Shown here: positions 8,509 through 18,266 of the stretch, piece after piece
Layout: each line of letters starts with the position of its first letter
Numbering within the stretch: position 1 is the first letter of the stretch
Assembly (NCBI RefSeq): GCF_008326345.1
Contig: NZ_BJEN01000001.1
Span: forward strand, 186,001-250,000
Length of the DNA: 64,000 nucleotides
Direction: 5' to 3'
Source of the DNA: Cutibacterium modestum
GTDB taxonomy: Bacteria > Actinomycetota > Actinomycetes > Propionibacteriales > Propionibacteriaceae
Made by a program: the position numbers and the translations under genes
Notes under the pieces: model-generated
Database searches by the model: none
Told to the model about the DNA's origin: nothing
What the model saw: only the letters and a program-made list of their open reading frames with translations

Positions 8509-9472
8509 GTGCCTTCATCCTCCCCTGGTCGCACCAACAGCCGAAGAGCGCTCAGCTCTCGCCAGATGATGGCTCTGGATGCCGCTCGGCTGTACCACCT
8601 ACGGGGGTTGGATCAAGCTGCGGTAGCGCAAGTCCTGCACGTGTCGCGTCCTCAGGTCTCGAAACTGTTGGCAACCGCGCGCGAGTTGGGATACGTTCGC
8701 ACCCATGTAGTTGATCCTCGCGAATCCGATCCGGGAACTTGTGCAGACTTTAACCCAGCGTTTTCGTATCGCCGGACTGCTCCTCGTAAGCCCCACTGGT
8801 CCGACGACCGGCGACCTGCTACACGCTCTGGGCTCGGCTGCCGCTCACCTGGCGAACATCCTCGTTCTACCCGGTGAGGAAGACGTCTCGTTCTGGTGGT
8901 CCCAAACAGTACAAGCGTGTGCGCTGGAAATGGCCCGTGCCCCGCGGCGACCACGGGCTTTGAACCAATGTGCGGGCACGGCTCCGGGCCACGATGTCCA
9001 TCTTTCGATGAAGACGTTCATGGAACGTACGGACTTGGTAGTACACCCCTGCCCGGTGCCGCTGCTGCATCCCAGTGTCACAGCGCGATTGAAAGCTGAG
9101 GATTCACCAGCGGCGCGACAACATGCGAGTCGACGTGTCAGCAGTGCCGTGCTCATACTTGGCTCCTCCCCACAGGAAATGGACCTGATTCGTCGCAGTG
9201 ATCTGGTGACTTCACAGGAAAGCGAACAGATCCGTAGAAATGCGGTGGGACATCTGTGTGGGCGATTCATCGACGACGATGGACGAGTGGTGGCCCCGAC
9301 CTTGGGTCAGCGCACCTCAAGCCCCACCCTGGCTCAATTACGTCGCAGTCGACGCACTGTGCTCATCGCTCACGGGACAAATCAGGTCAAGTTCGTCCGT
9401 GCTGCGGCATTGACAGGTTATGTGGACCATATCGTCACGGATGTGTCCACCGCCGAACTGCTCCTCAAGTAA
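8509..9472 (+). pseudogene. deoR: DeoR (SorC-family) deoxyribose operon regulator, frameshifted
   Basis: Remains of a SorC-type regulator like Bacillus subtilis DeoR, which senses deoxyribose 5-phosphate. The helix-turn-helix (LDAARLYHLRGLDQAAVAQ, then HVSRPQVSKLLATARELGYV) is read from about 8509 to 8724. The effector-binding domain (IRELVQTL ... LIRRSDLVTS, AVGHLCGRFIDDDGRVV, HIVTDVSTAELLL) continues in the next frame to 9472. A one-base insertion near 8724-8731 accounts for the shift. The effector domain also looks eroded: the usual GVSWG-type segment and the central glycine-rich loop are poor. No clear ribosome site precedes GTG 8509. It lies directly upstream of the deo structural genes, as expected of their regulator. 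Confidence 0.75.
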
Positions 9473-9511
9473 GCCTGACGATGACCCCCACGTCATTTCG
9501 TGGCCTCACAT

Positions 9512-9527
9512 TGGCACGAATGTGCCA
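9512..9527 (+). promoter_or_regulatory. Inverted repeat upstream of deoC, probable operator
   Basis: TGGCAC-GAAT-GTGCCA is a perfect 6-bp inverted repeat, and a third half-site (GGCAC) follows at 9537-9541. A weak -35/-10 pair may overlap it (TTGAAA at 9529, TACAGT at 9550, spacing 15, which is short). The position 54 bp before deoC and just after the regulator gene suggests the DeoR binding site. No experimental motif was available for comparison. Confidence 0.45.
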
Positions 9528-9580
9528 CTTGAAAAGGGCACGGAAGCCCTACAGTGATCGCTCTGAGCAAAGGAGTTCAC

Positions 9581-10223
9581 ATGAGCATTACCGCTCTCAT
9601 CGATCACACACTGTTGGCTCCCGATGCCACAGTGCAGCACATCAGATCCCTGTATCGCGAGGCCGTCAATCATGACTTTTACAGCCCTACCCGGGTAAGG
9701 TTGGCGGCAGTCGAGCTAGCCGGTTACGCCCCACGCGTGTGTGCCGTTGCTGGTTTTCTCTCCGATGCACACCCTAGTGAGACCCGGGCCATTGAAGCTA
9801 AGACTGCCATTAGTGATGGCACAAACGAGGTCGACATAGTCATCAACGTGGGCGCCGTCAAAGATAGTGACGGGGGCCCTGTTGAGTCCGACAAACCTAC
9901 TGTCGTTGACGCCGCAGGCAAGACCATAGTTAAGGTTCTCTTCGAGAACAGCGAACTCACCGACAAGAAAAATGTCCGAGCTTGCCAGGCCGTAGAGCGA
10001 TACGGTGCCTATTTCGTTAAGACCTCCACGGGAACCTCCGAACACGGCGCCACTGCCCACGCCGTCTCACTCATGCGTCGCACCGTGGGTGATCGGCCGG
10101 GGGGTCAAGACATCCGACGGTATTCGTACTCCCGAGGACGTGGCGACGATGCTAGGAGCCGGCGTCACCCGTACCAGTGCGTCCGCCGGAGTCTCCGTCC
10201 TCGCCGATGAGGAGGCACTGTGA
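9581..10223 (+). pseudogene. deoC: Deoxyribose-phosphate aldolase, frameshifted and eroded
   Basis: DeoC splits 2-deoxyribose 5-phosphate into acetaldehyde and glyceraldehyde 3-phosphate. The start ATG 9581 has AAAGGAG upstream. The Schiff-base lysine (FVKTSTG) is still present. A run of six G at 10099-10104 holds one G too many, so the last 40 residues (VKTSDGIRTPEDV to ADEEAL) are in another frame, ending at 10223 with a GTGA overlap to deoP. Conserved sites are also damaged: four residues are missing after HDFYS (normally SVCVNPT), GFPLGA has become GFLSDA, KASGG has become KTSDG, and RIGASAG has become RTSASAG. Several independent lesions argue for real decay rather than a single base-call error. 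Confidence 0.85.
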
Positions 10224-11652
10224 CCACCAAAGGCACCGCTATCGTCAACGACACGGACGTGGATAGTGGCATCCCAAATACGTCGTGGGGCTTCATCAAG
10301 GACCACACCTTGCAGTTGCGTGACGGATATCTGAATCGCACTCCGATCTTCCAATTTATCCTGCTGTCGGTCTGTTTCCCGATGTGGGGCATGGCTGCGA
10401 GCATGAACGATATCCTCATCACCCAATTTAAGGCTGTGTTCGCCCTCTCGGATCTAGCCAGTGCGTTTGTGCAGTCAGCCTTCTACGGTGGCTACTTCCT
10501 CATCGCTATACCCGCGAGCCGGGTAATTCGTCGCACCAGCTACAAGACAGGACTGCTCATTGGCCTGAGCGTGTATATTCTTGGATGCTTGCTGTTCTTT
10601 CCAGCTTCGCGCGTGGCCACATATACTGTGTTTTGACGGCCTTATTTTCCATCGCCGTTGGTCTGTCTTTTCTGGAGACTTCGGCGAACACGTACTCGTC
10701 GATGATTGGCGATCGGAAACATGCAACCCTGCGCCTCAATATTTCTCAGACATTCACGTCGCTGGGATTCCTGTGTGGTGCTCTTATGGGAAAGTTCCTT
10801 GTGTTCACTGATGGCGCTGCGCTACACGAGCGCGTCGCCCATGCTCGGACGGTGGTCGAGCGTGAGGCCATCACCGCGGAGGCTTTAGGACGTACGCTCA
10901 GCCCTTACAGGGTTATCATCGTCATGCTGGTGGTGCTCGTGGTGCTCATCGCCATTACCCAGTATCCTCACTCTAAACCGTTGCGCAACGATGCAGAAGA
11001 AGCCAAGGCCCCCATCGGTGAAACTCTTGCATATCTGGCGAAGAACCGCCTGTTTCGTGTCGGGATTCTTACCCAGTTCCTCTATGTCGGCTTGCAAACT
11101 TCATTATGGACCTTCACCATCCGATTGGCCCTGAATCTTGATCCGGCGCTGAACGAGCGCACAGCTGCGAACTATCTGATCGCCGCATTCATTTCGTTTT
11201 TCATTGGAAAAACGATCGCCAACCTGCTGATGACCCGAATGAACGAGAACAGGATACTGATGACCTACTCACTGCTCGGGGTGCTGTGCATCACCTACAT
11301 CGTCGTTATGCCAAGTTTCACAACCGTCTACGCAGCGGTGATCGCCTCGGCGCTATTGGGGCCGGGGTGGGCGACAATATTCGCACGAAACCTTGACCTA
11401 ATCGAAGACAAGCGCTACACCGAGACCGGCGGTGCGGTCATCGTTATGTCGATCATTGGCGGTGCTGCCATCCCGGTGATGCAGAGCTACCTGTCTGACA
11501 CCACGGGCTCTATGAGATTCAGCTTCATCGTAAACGCCTTCTGCTTTGCCGCGATCTTCGTGTTCTTCCTAGTGGTCGATCGTCGTGATCAGAAACAAAT
11601 CTGTGACCTTGCACCTGCGGCCCTGAAGGAGGCATCTCGTGGTAACCACTGA
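10220..11652 (+). pseudogene. deoP: Deoxyribose permease (FucP-type MFS sugar:H+ symporter), frameshifted
   Basis: Major facilitator of the fucose-permease group, as found in enterobacterial deoxyribose loci. The first part (GTG 10220 to a TGA at 10634) covers the N-terminal tail and about three membrane segments. The remaining segments (LTALFSIAVGLSFLETSANTY onward) continue in another frame to 11652. A run of four T at 10631-10634 lacks one T; restoring it gives TVF-LTALF and a protein of about 477 residues. The rest is well conserved, with about 12 predicted membrane helices in total. The stop overlaps deoX by 14 bases. The family is clear; the substrate assignment rests on the neighbours deoC, deoX and deoK. 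Confidence 0.8.
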
Positions 11653-12724
11653 TAACTCAACCGACCTCGAGATCACCCTGTACCCTGAACTGTTTGGTGA
11701 AAGAGAACGACAAATTCTCCAGACTGGTGAGTGGATCGTAACCGCATGGCGGTACCTTACCGGGATTGTTGCCTTGCGGATCACCAACACCCGTGGGTAC
11801 GTCGAGGTTCTCCCTTTTATGGGTCAGATTTTGTGGGACGCCGTGTTTGACGGTCAATCTCTACGAATGGACAGCATGTTCGAGGTTCCTGTGCAAGCTC
11901 GGCAGATCGTCGAGACGTATGGGTGCTTCGCCTTCCAATCCGGTCTGCTGGCTGCGGGATGTCCGTCCCCAGAAGATGATCATCCGCTACACGGTGAGTT
12001 TCCATGTGCACCAATGCGCTCGGCAAAACTTGTCACAAAACACGGACCCTCCGGAGTTCCTGCGGTCACCTTGGTCAGTGAGTATGAGTATTGCATGGGT
12101 TTTGGACACCACTATCTTGCGCGGCCCACGGTGACCCTGCGAACCGGCTCGGCTACGTTCGACATCAGCCTTGAAGTCACCAATCTGTCGAAGTATCAGT
12201 CGATGCCATTGCAGTATATGTGCCACATGAACTATGCGTTCATTCCCGAGGCCCGGATGAGTCAGTCCTTACCCGACGGAGCCTTCCAACTGCGTCGCAG
12301 CGTGCCGAGCCACGTGACGCCAACACGTCAGTGGTCCCGGATTAATGAGGAGATTCTCGCTGGGGACATCGATGCTGACTCGTTGGTCGGTGCAGAGGCA
12401 TTCGACCCCGAGATTGTGTACTTCGCAGACGACTTACCGAAATATGGCGAGACTGTCGAGTTTAGAATGCAGGCTCATGCCAACCATAACTTTGTGACTC
12501 GCTTCCGTACCGACCAATTCCCCGTCGCTACCCGGTGGATTCTTCATAATGCTGATCAGAGGGTGGCCGCATACGTGCTGCCAGGTACGAGCAGACCCGA
12601 GGGACGATTGGCTGCCGAAGCCGCCGGAACCCTCATTCATCTGGCTGCCGGTGCGGCCCGTACGTTCTCCGTAACCACCGGGCTTCTCGCTCCAGGTGAA
12701 GCCTTTGCCCGAGAGGTGCAGTGA
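11639..12724 (+). CDS. deoX: DUF4432 aldose-1-epimerase-like protein (deoxyribose mutarotase type)
   Basis: A 361-residue protein of the DUF4432 / galactose-mutarotase superfamily. Members next to deoP and deoK are called DeoX and are thought to interconvert deoxyribose anomers before phosphorylation. The superfamily beta-sandwich is suggested by the repeated hydrophobic strands; likely active-site stretches include FGHHYLARP and YMCHMNYAFIPEA. GTG 11639 lies inside the end of deoP and the gene ends one base before the deoK ATG, so it is translationally coupled in the operon. The frame is intact, unlike its three upstream neighbours. With the aldolase and permease broken, its product may have no pathway to serve. 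Confidence 0.8.
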   Translation: MVTTDNSTDLEITLYPELFGERERQILQTGEWIVTAWRYLTGIVALRITNTRGYVEVLPFMGQILWDAVFDGQSLRMDSMFEVPVQARQIVETYGCFAFQSGLLAAGCPSPEDDHPLHGEFPCAPMRSAKLVTKHGPSGVPAVTLVSEYEYCMGFGHHYLARPTVTLRTGSATFDISLEVTNLSKYQSMPLQYMCHMNYAFIPEARMSQSLPDGAFQLRRSVPSHVTPTRQWSRINEEILAGDIDADSLVGAEAFDPEIVYFADDLPKYGETVEFRMQAHANHNFVTRFRTDQFPVATRWILHNADQRVAAYVLPGTSRPEGRLAAEAAGTLIHLAAGAARTFSVTTGLLAPGEAFAREVQ

Positions 12725-12725
12725 C

Positions 12726-13619
12726 ATGGACATCGCCATTGTTGGGTCCAACATGGTGGACCTTATCTCTTACATCCATCGTATGCCATCAGAGGGTGAA
12801 ACCGTTGAGGCTCCCGATTTCCGAATGGGATGCGGCGGAAAGGGCGCAAATCAGGCAGTCGCTGCGTCACGCCTAGGTGCAGAGGTGGTGATGGTCACCC
12901 GAGTAGGAAACGATGTGTTCGCCGACACTACGTTGAAAAACTTTCGCAAGAACGGCATCGATACCACCTATGTGCTACGCACCGATGCGAGCTCTGGGGT
13001 GGCGCCGATCTTTGTCGATCCAGACTCGCGTAACTCCATCCTCATCATCAAGGGAGCTAACGCTCGGTTGAGTCCGGCTGATGTCGAGGCTGCCCGAGAA
13101 GACATTGCCAGATGCAAGCTTATCGTGCTGCAACTGGAGATCCCATTAGAGACAGTTTACGCCACGATTGAGTTAGGGGAAGTACTGGGAATCCCAATAC
13201 TTCTCAATCCAGCTCCAGTCGCACCAGAACTGGACCTTGAGCGAATTCGCGGAATTGAGTTTTTTATACCGAACGAGTCCGAGCTGGAACTCATAACAGG
13301 GATGCCGGTAGATACCCTCGACGATATCGGTAAGGCTACTGATGTGCTATTGGGAGCGGGCATCACAAATATCATCGTGACCTTGGGCTCGCGTGGTGCG
13401 ATGTGGGCCCATGCAGATGGACGCGAAATCATCAAGGCCCCGGCTGTTCAGGCCGTAGACACGACGGGTGCCGGTGACGCCTTCATAGGTGAGTGGGTAG
13501 ACCACGGCGACGTGACAGCGTCGATCCGTGCGGGAAACCGTTATGCCGCCGATTCGGTCACGCGTCACGGAACTCAGAGTTCCTATGCATTGGCTGATGG
13601 GAGCCTTCCGGAGGGGTGA
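12726..13619 (+). CDS. deoK: Deoxyribokinase (PfkB family), possibly damaged at the C-terminus
   Basis: PfkB-family kinase that phosphorylates 2-deoxyribose. The 297-residue product begins MDIAIVGSNMVDLI, followed by the CGGKGANQAVAA sugar-binding motif, SSGVAPIFVD and NPAPVAPE, and closes with the catalytic DTTGAGDAFIG (anion hole and Asp base). These match enterobacterial DeoK closely. Two oddities: about four residues are missing straight after GDAFIG, where relatives carry a helix, and the C-terminus after QSSY is replaced by an unrelated short tail. The active-site Asp is kept, but the missing turns sit beside the nucleotide site, so activity is uncertain. Last gene of the deo operon. 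Confidence 0.82.
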   Translation: MDIAIVGSNMVDLISYIHRMPSEGETVEAPDFRMGCGGKGANQAVAASRLGAEVVMVTRVGNDVFADTTLKNFRKNGIDTTYVLRTDASSGVAPIFVDPDSRNSILIIKGANARLSPADVEAAREDIARCKLIVLQLEIPLETVYATIELGEVLGIPILLNPAPVAPELDLERIRGIEFFIPNESELELITGMPVDTLDDIGKATDVLLGAGITNIIVTLGSRGAMWAHADGREIIKAPAVQAVDTTGAGDAFIGEWVDHGDVTASIRAGNRYAADSVTRHGTQSSYALADGSLPEG

Positions 13620-13657
13620 GAGCCAGTGGGGCCGGGAAGTCGAAAGCCTGGTCCCAC

Positions 13658-14170
13658 TCAAGGTGCGGATCTTGTAGTCCTCAGAGCAAGGGCCCCGAGG
13701 ATCTTGTGATGCAGCTCGCGAAGCTGGAGATCACCTTGAGTACGAGTCCAGTCGAGCTTCATTGGGAAGTCTGCGACGGCATACGCTGGACGTGGTGAGA
13801 CGACCACGACGCGATTCGATAGCAGTAAGGCGTTCTCCACAGCCGCTCCAATTCCCCTTGCAGGGTTGAACGGGTGAGTGGGTCGGTTTGCTCAGGGGTT
13901 CGTCGAGGATCAAGATCTCGGTGTTGGAGCCGAGCGGTCGCACAAGCGAGGCGCGCTGAGCCACGCCGTCAGACAACTCCGAGGAGTAGGGCGTATCGGA
14001 AATGGTCGAGCCCGATCATCTCGTTGATTCGGTGGGTCTATTCCAGGTCATCTTGGTGACCTTGTACCCATCGGCTGACACTGCGTTCGGTGTGGAGCCA
14101 CGGCAGCAATGTCGGATCCTGGAAAAGCAGGCCACGACACGGGACCTCAGGAATACCAATGCCGCTCGCG
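13658..14170 (-). pseudogene. Relic of an ABC transporter ATPase (nitrate/sulfonate/taurine importer type)
   Basis: Three fragments in different frames line up in order with an SsuB/TauB-type ATPase. The first is the Q-loop region GLLFQDPTLLPWL (about 14060-14165, closed by a stop at 14038). The second is the signature and Walker B region, SDGVAQRASLVRPL then EILILDEPLS (about 13870-13976). The third is the C-terminal part NRVVVVSPRP to ELHHKILGAL (13658-13825). The Walker A part is not found; it should lie where the tRNA gene now is or beyond, so the 5' end is deleted. No permease or binding-protein gene remains nearby. Clearly non-functional. Confidence 0.75.
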
Positions 14171-14182
14171 GACTTCACAACG

Positions 14183-14256
<74 letters not shown>

Positions 14257-14320
14257 TTTTGGATCACTCGATGACCCGGGGAAACACACTAGCGTACTTC
14301 TGTTCCTTCGACAAAACTGG

Positions 14321-15691
14321 TCACTTCCGCTGTCGCTTCGCCCGAGGCCGGATCTCCACATGAACGGGTGAACCGGCAAACCCGAAGTCCTCACGCAGCC
14401 GCCTGATGATGAACCGTACATACCCTTGGTCGAATAGTCCTGATGTGAACAGGGCGAAGGTCGGCGGGCAGTTGTGAGCTTGGGTCCCGAAGAGGATCCT
14501 CGGTTGTTTTCCTCCCCGCACCGGGTGTGGGTGGGCCGCAGCGAGACGACCAAGGAATGCGTTGAGTTTGCCGGTCGAAACGCGTGTCTCCCAGCCTTCC
14601 GCAGCCGTCTCGATAGCCCTCTCGAGCTTGTCGACGTTTCGCCCGTTGAGCGCCGAAATGTTGACTCGTGGTGCCCAGGAGTAGGTCTGAACGTCGCGCT
14701 CGATCTCGCGCTCCAAATAGCGGCGTCGTTCCTCGTCAGTCAGGTCCCACTTGTTGTAGGCGATGACCATCGCCCGGCCCGCATTCTCAACCATGGTGAG
14801 GATTCGAAGGTCTTGGTCGCTGATCGACTCCGACGCGTCAACGACTACCACGCACACCTCGGCACGCTCGATGGCGGCTTGAGTGCGCAGTGAGGCGTAA
14901 TATTCGTGCCCGGACGCTTCCTTCACCCTTTTACGTAAACCGGCAGTGTCAATGAACTGATAGACGGTGCCGCCGACAGTGACTAACTCATCCACAGGAT
15001 CAACCGTCGTCCCAGAAATATCCGAGACGACTACGCGGTTCTGGCGCGCTATCCGGTTCAGAAGGGAGGACTTGCCGACATTCGGCTTGCCTACAATCGC
15101 GACCCGACGCGGTCCGTCCGATGACTCATGGCTAGTGCGATCTTTCGGCAGTACCGCAATGAGCGCGTCAAGGAGGTCACCGGAACCGCGTCCGTGGATG
15201 GCCGAAACAGGGTGGGGCTCCCCCAACCCAAGGTTCCACATCGTTGCTGCTTCAAGCTCACCGCGTGCGTCGTCGACCTTGTTGGCAGCTACCACGATGG
15301 GTTTGTGAGATTGCCTCAGTACCTGGACGACGGCCTCGTCTTCGTCGGTGGTGCCCACGTTCGCGTCAACGACGAACAGGACGGCATCGGCAGTTGAAAT
15401 AGCTAATTCAGCCTGCTCGGCGATCATGGCTGCCATGCCAGAGGCATCGGAGGCCCAACCGCCGGTATCGACGAGGACGAATTGACGACCAGACCACTCA
15501 GCGTCATAAGACACCCGGTCGCGGGTCACGCCCGGGACATCCTGAACGACGGCTGCTCTGCGGCCAAGGATGCGATTGACGAGAGTTGATTTGCCAACAT
15601 TGGGCCGACCAACAACGGCAACAACGGGCTTTAGAAGAGCTTCCTCGATGCCGTCGCTGGGGCCGTGGAGGAACTCGGGCGAGTCGGACAT
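14321..15691 (-). CDS. der: Ribosome biogenesis GTPase Der (EngA)
   Basis: Tandem-GTPase protein needed for 50S ribosome maturation. The 456-residue product has a first G domain (GRPNVGKST near residue 28, DTGG, NKVD), a second (GKPNVGKSS near residue 203, DTAG, NKWD) and a C-terminal KH-like domain ending in a basic tail (RPRAKRQRK). Length is normal. It follows cmk on the same strand with a 64-bp gap, a common actinobacterial pairing. Intact and surely functional. Confidence 0.97.
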   Translation of the reverse strand: MSDSPEFLHGPSDGIEEALLKPVVAVVGRPNVGKSTLVNRILGRRAAVVQDVPGVTRDRVSYDAEWSGRQFVLVDTGGWASDASGMAAMIAEQAELAISTADAVLFVVDANVGTTDEDEAVVQVLRQSHKPIVVAANKVDDARGELEAATMWNLGLGEPHPVSAIHGRGSGDLLDALIAVLPKDRTSHESSDGPRRVAIVGKPNVGKSSLLNRIARQNRVVVSDISGTTVDPVDELVTVGGTVYQFIDTAGLRKRVKEASGHEYYASLRTQAAIERAEVCVVVVDASESISDQDLRILTMVENAGRAMVIAYNKWDLTDEERRRYLEREIERDVQTYSWAPRVNISALNGRNVDKLERAIETAAEGWETRVSTGKLNAFLGRLAAAHPHPVRGGKQPRILFGTQAHNCPPTFALFTSGLFDQGYVRFIIRRLREDFGFAGSPVHVEIRPRAKRQRK

Positions 15692-15755
15692 GAAGGAACG
15701 CTCCTATTAGGGTACTAAACCACGGTACACGGTGTGGCGGCAGTAAAAATACTGC

Positions 15756-16427
15756 TCAGCGCAACGAAACTGGTACCAGATCAATGACAGTGTTAATGAC
15801 CTGATTCAAATTGAGGTGGGTGGAGTCGACCACAGTGACTCCCTCAGCTGGCTCCTCGAAGGTTGATACTGTCGCGTCGTCCCGGTCACGACGCACGATC
15901 GAATCAATGACCTGGGCCATGTCGATCTTCTCCCCCAGTTCGGTCCGACGCCTTGCGATGCGAACGGCAGGGTCAGCCACCAGAAGCACTCTGACCTGCG
16001 CGTCGGGGCACACCACAGTCGTGATGTCGCGCCCTTCCATCACGATGCGACCGCGGGCGGCCGCAACCTGACGCATGCGAGCGGTCAGGGCGTCACGAAT
16101 CGGCTGAATCGTCGCTACCGCAGACACCGTGGCACTGGTTTGCGGATCACGGATCTCCTTGGTGACATCCTCCCCATCGATCACGACGCGATCATGGTTA
16201 GCTGAGGTATCAAGCTCTAAGTGGCAAGTTCGAGCTACCTCGATGGCATCATGGGGATTCGCTGCCGGATCGACGCCCAGATGAGCGAGGCGGCAAGCCA
16301 CCGCGCGGTACATTGATCCGGTGTCGAGGTGGGCTAACCCAAGCCGCTGAGCGACTCCACGAGAGGTCGACGATTTGCCGGACCCGCTGGGCCCGTCGAT
16401 GGCGATGACGAGAGGTGGGGTTGACAC
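15756..16427 (-). CDS. cmk: Cytidylate kinase
   Basis: Phosphorylates CMP and dCMP with ATP. The 223-residue product begins with the P-loop GPSGSGKSS (residues about 12-20), then the LDTGSMYRA motif that binds CMP, GRDITTVV and the LID-type RRRTELGE. The GTG start at 16427 immediately precedes STPPLVIAIDG. Member of the tyrA-cmk-der run on the minus strand. Confidence 0.96.
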   Translation of the reverse strand: MSTPPLVIAIDGPSGSGKSSTSRGVAQRLGLAHLDTGSMYRAVACRLAHLGVDPAANPHDAIEVARTCHLELDTSANHDRVVIDGEDVTKEIRDPQTSATVSAVATIQPIRDALTARMRQVAAARGRIVMEGRDITTVVCPDAQVRVLLVADPAVRIARRRTELGEKIDMAQVIDSIVRRDRDDATVSTFEEPAEGVTVVDSTHLNLNQVINTVIDLVPVSLR

Positions 16428-16489
16428 GTTCTGCCTGCCTTACGGTGACGATCTGACGGGGTGAGGCTATCGGTACTCACCGACATCTA

Positions 16490-17587
16490 TCAGGACCGCA
16501 CTGACCAGCCGTGATCGCGCATTGACACGGTCAGCGTTTGAGCACGGTCCGGGGCAACATCAATCGACAAATAACCAACTTCACGAGCTGGATCATGTTC
16601 CACCGACAAGTCTTCAACATTGACCCCAGCATCCTCGACGTCAGCAAACAGTCGCGCTAAGGCGCCCGGGGCGTCGGGTATCTCGACGACGACGGCGGAC
16701 GTCTCTACCATCTGATGTCCATGCTTACCTGCCAGCTTACGGGCGCCCGCTTGACCAACGCTGAGGAACTCTTCTAAGCGTTCCGAATCATCAAGACGCG
16801 ATAACAAGTCGTCGAGGTCGTCCCGAATTGCTTCTAACTGGCTGCGGACTTCAGCGCGGTTGGAGGTGAGGATCTGACGCCACATTGTCGTCTGGGAACG
16901 GGCAATCCGGGTGACGTCGCGGATGCCCGACCCTGCGAGGCTCAAGTGCTCAGAACGAGCGTGGCGCAGATTTGCCGCAGTAAGGATGCTCATCAGGTGG
17001 GGCAGGTGAGACACCTCCGCGACTGCCCGGTCGTGCTCGTTGGCGTCCATACTCACCGCCCGCGCGCCGCAGGCTCGGGCCAGAGCGACGACCTGTGCGA
17101 CGTCCTCGCGACGGTTATCGGTGCGAGGGGCGATCACCCAGGTGCGGTTGACGAAGAGTTCGTCGGAGGCTGTCAGCGGGCCGGTGTACTGAGTTCCGGC
17201 CATGGGGTGGGAACCCACATAGCGAGATATGTCGACTCCATGCCCGGCAGCCACCGCGGTCACCTGTGACAACACCGCCCCCTTCACTGAGGCGGTGTCG
17301 GTGATCACCGCTTGGGGGTGTCGCGTCAACCGCTCAACGATCGTCGGCGCGACGACGGCTGGCGGGGTCGCGACCACGATCATCCGGTAGGCCTCGTCAG
17401 CAAGGTCATCGAGTTTGCCAGCTCCGCGCCCGGCAGCAACGAGCGTATTGCCACGATCGATGTCCCACAGATGCACGTCAGCTCCTGCCGTCACCAGGGC
17501 CTTACCAATGGATGCCCCAATGAGCCCAGTACCGACGATAAGGATGGGACCGTTCAAGGTCGGCTCGACGGATTCAAGATTCCCCAC
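16490..17587 (-). CDS. tyrA: Prephenate dehydrogenase with C-terminal ACT domain
   Basis: NAD-dependent oxidative decarboxylation of prephenate to 4-hydroxyphenylpyruvate in tyrosine synthesis. The 365-residue product has a Rossmann motif (VGTGLIGASIG near residue 18), SHPMAGT with the catalytic His, the helical dimerisation domain (VSHLPHLMS, GSGIRDVTRI) and an ACT regulatory domain from about residue 290 (VVEIPDAPGALARLF), which suggests feedback control by tyrosine. The GTG start at 17587 overlaps the prcA stop by 14 bases, so it is likely cotranscribed with prcBA. The shikimate genes lie 27 kb away in this window. Confidence 0.94.
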   Translation of the reverse strand: MGNLESVEPTLNGPILIVGTGLIGASIGKALVTAGADVHLWDIDRGNTLVAAGRGAGKLDDLADEAYRMIVVATPPAVVAPTIVERLTRHPQAVITDTASVKGAVLSQVTAVAAGHGVDISRYVGSHPMAGTQYTGPLTASDELFVNRTWVIAPRTDNRREDVAQVVALARACGARAVSMDANEHDRAVAEVSHLPHLMSILTAANLRHARSEHLSLAGSGIRDVTRIARSQTTMWRQILTSNRAEVRSQLEAIRDDLDDLLSRLDDSERLEEFLSVGQAGARKLAGKHGHQMVETSAVVVEIPDAPGALARLFADVEDAGVNVEDLSVEHDPAREVGYLSIDVAPDRAQTLTVSMRDHGWSVRS

Positions 17588-18266
17588 TGTCGACCTCCAA
17601 CGCGGTCGCGGCGTCTAGACGTCGGAAGTGGCGGCGGGTCGAGGCGTGGCGATCAAGCAGACCTACCTCAAGGCTTGGGGGCTCGACGTCAAGGACGTTT
17701 TCCGCAGCACGTACGACGTCGGATATCGTCGCGCCATTGGGCAATTCGAGATGGGGCAGCTCGGCGGAGCGATTACTGGTTGTACCCATGAGGACAGGAC
17801 CCGTGCCGGCACGCACGGAACCGTCGAAGTCGATGGTGTATAAGCGATCCTCCGAAGGGACCAAGCCAAGCTCGGCGACTGTGACCTGGACTTGATAGGG
17901 CTTAACGTCGGGGCGAGTAAACACCTTGCCAATAATCTGTGCATACATGCTGGCTAGGCTGCGCCCGGTGACATCGAGGCGGTCGTAGGCGTATGCGCGC
18001 AGGTCAGCAAAGCGGATACCCGCCACTCGGAGTTCCTCCGCTTCGTGGAACAGTCCGACGGCTGCGAAGGCCAACCGATCGTGGATTTCAGAGACCGACC
18101 GCATGCCCTTGGAAAGATCGGCGCTGCACTGACGCGCTACCAGCGCGATCCCTTCAGCGCATCTCGCGACGACGACGCCGTCGCCCCCATCGCGAATGGA
18201 ATCTGAGACAAACTTGGAACGATCAGCTATCCACTCACTCGGTGGAGCATAAGCCGGAAGCGTCAT
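17574..18266 (-). CDS. prcA: Proteasome alpha subunit homologue
   Basis: A 230-residue Ntn-hydrolase-fold protein matching actinobacterial PrcA. In the 20S particle, alpha rings gate the chamber and dock the ATPase. Recognisable segments are the N-terminal SEWIADRSKFVSDSIRDG helix region, VSEIHDRLAFAAVG, GIRFADLRAYAYDRLDVTGR (the strongest PrcA signature) and the conserved VKPYQVQVTVAELG. Length is close to the mycobacterial subunit. It overlaps prcB by four bases (ATGA) and tyrA by 14. No pup, dop, Mpa/ARC or pafA gene occurs in this window, and the partner beta subunit lacks its catalytic threonine. The assembled particle, if made, may serve a non-proteolytic role. Confidence 0.88.
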   Translation of the reverse strand: MTLPAYAPPSEWIADRSKFVSDSIRDGGDGVVVARCAEGIALVARQCSADLSKGMRSVSEIHDRLAFAAVGLFHEAEELRVAGIRFADLRAYAYDRLDVTGRSLASMYAQIIGKVFTRPDVKPYQVQVTVAELGLVPSEDRLYTIDFDGSVRAGTGPVLMGTTSNRSAELPHLELPNGATISDVVRAAENVLDVEPPSLEVGLLDRHASTRRHFRRLDAATALEVDSGES

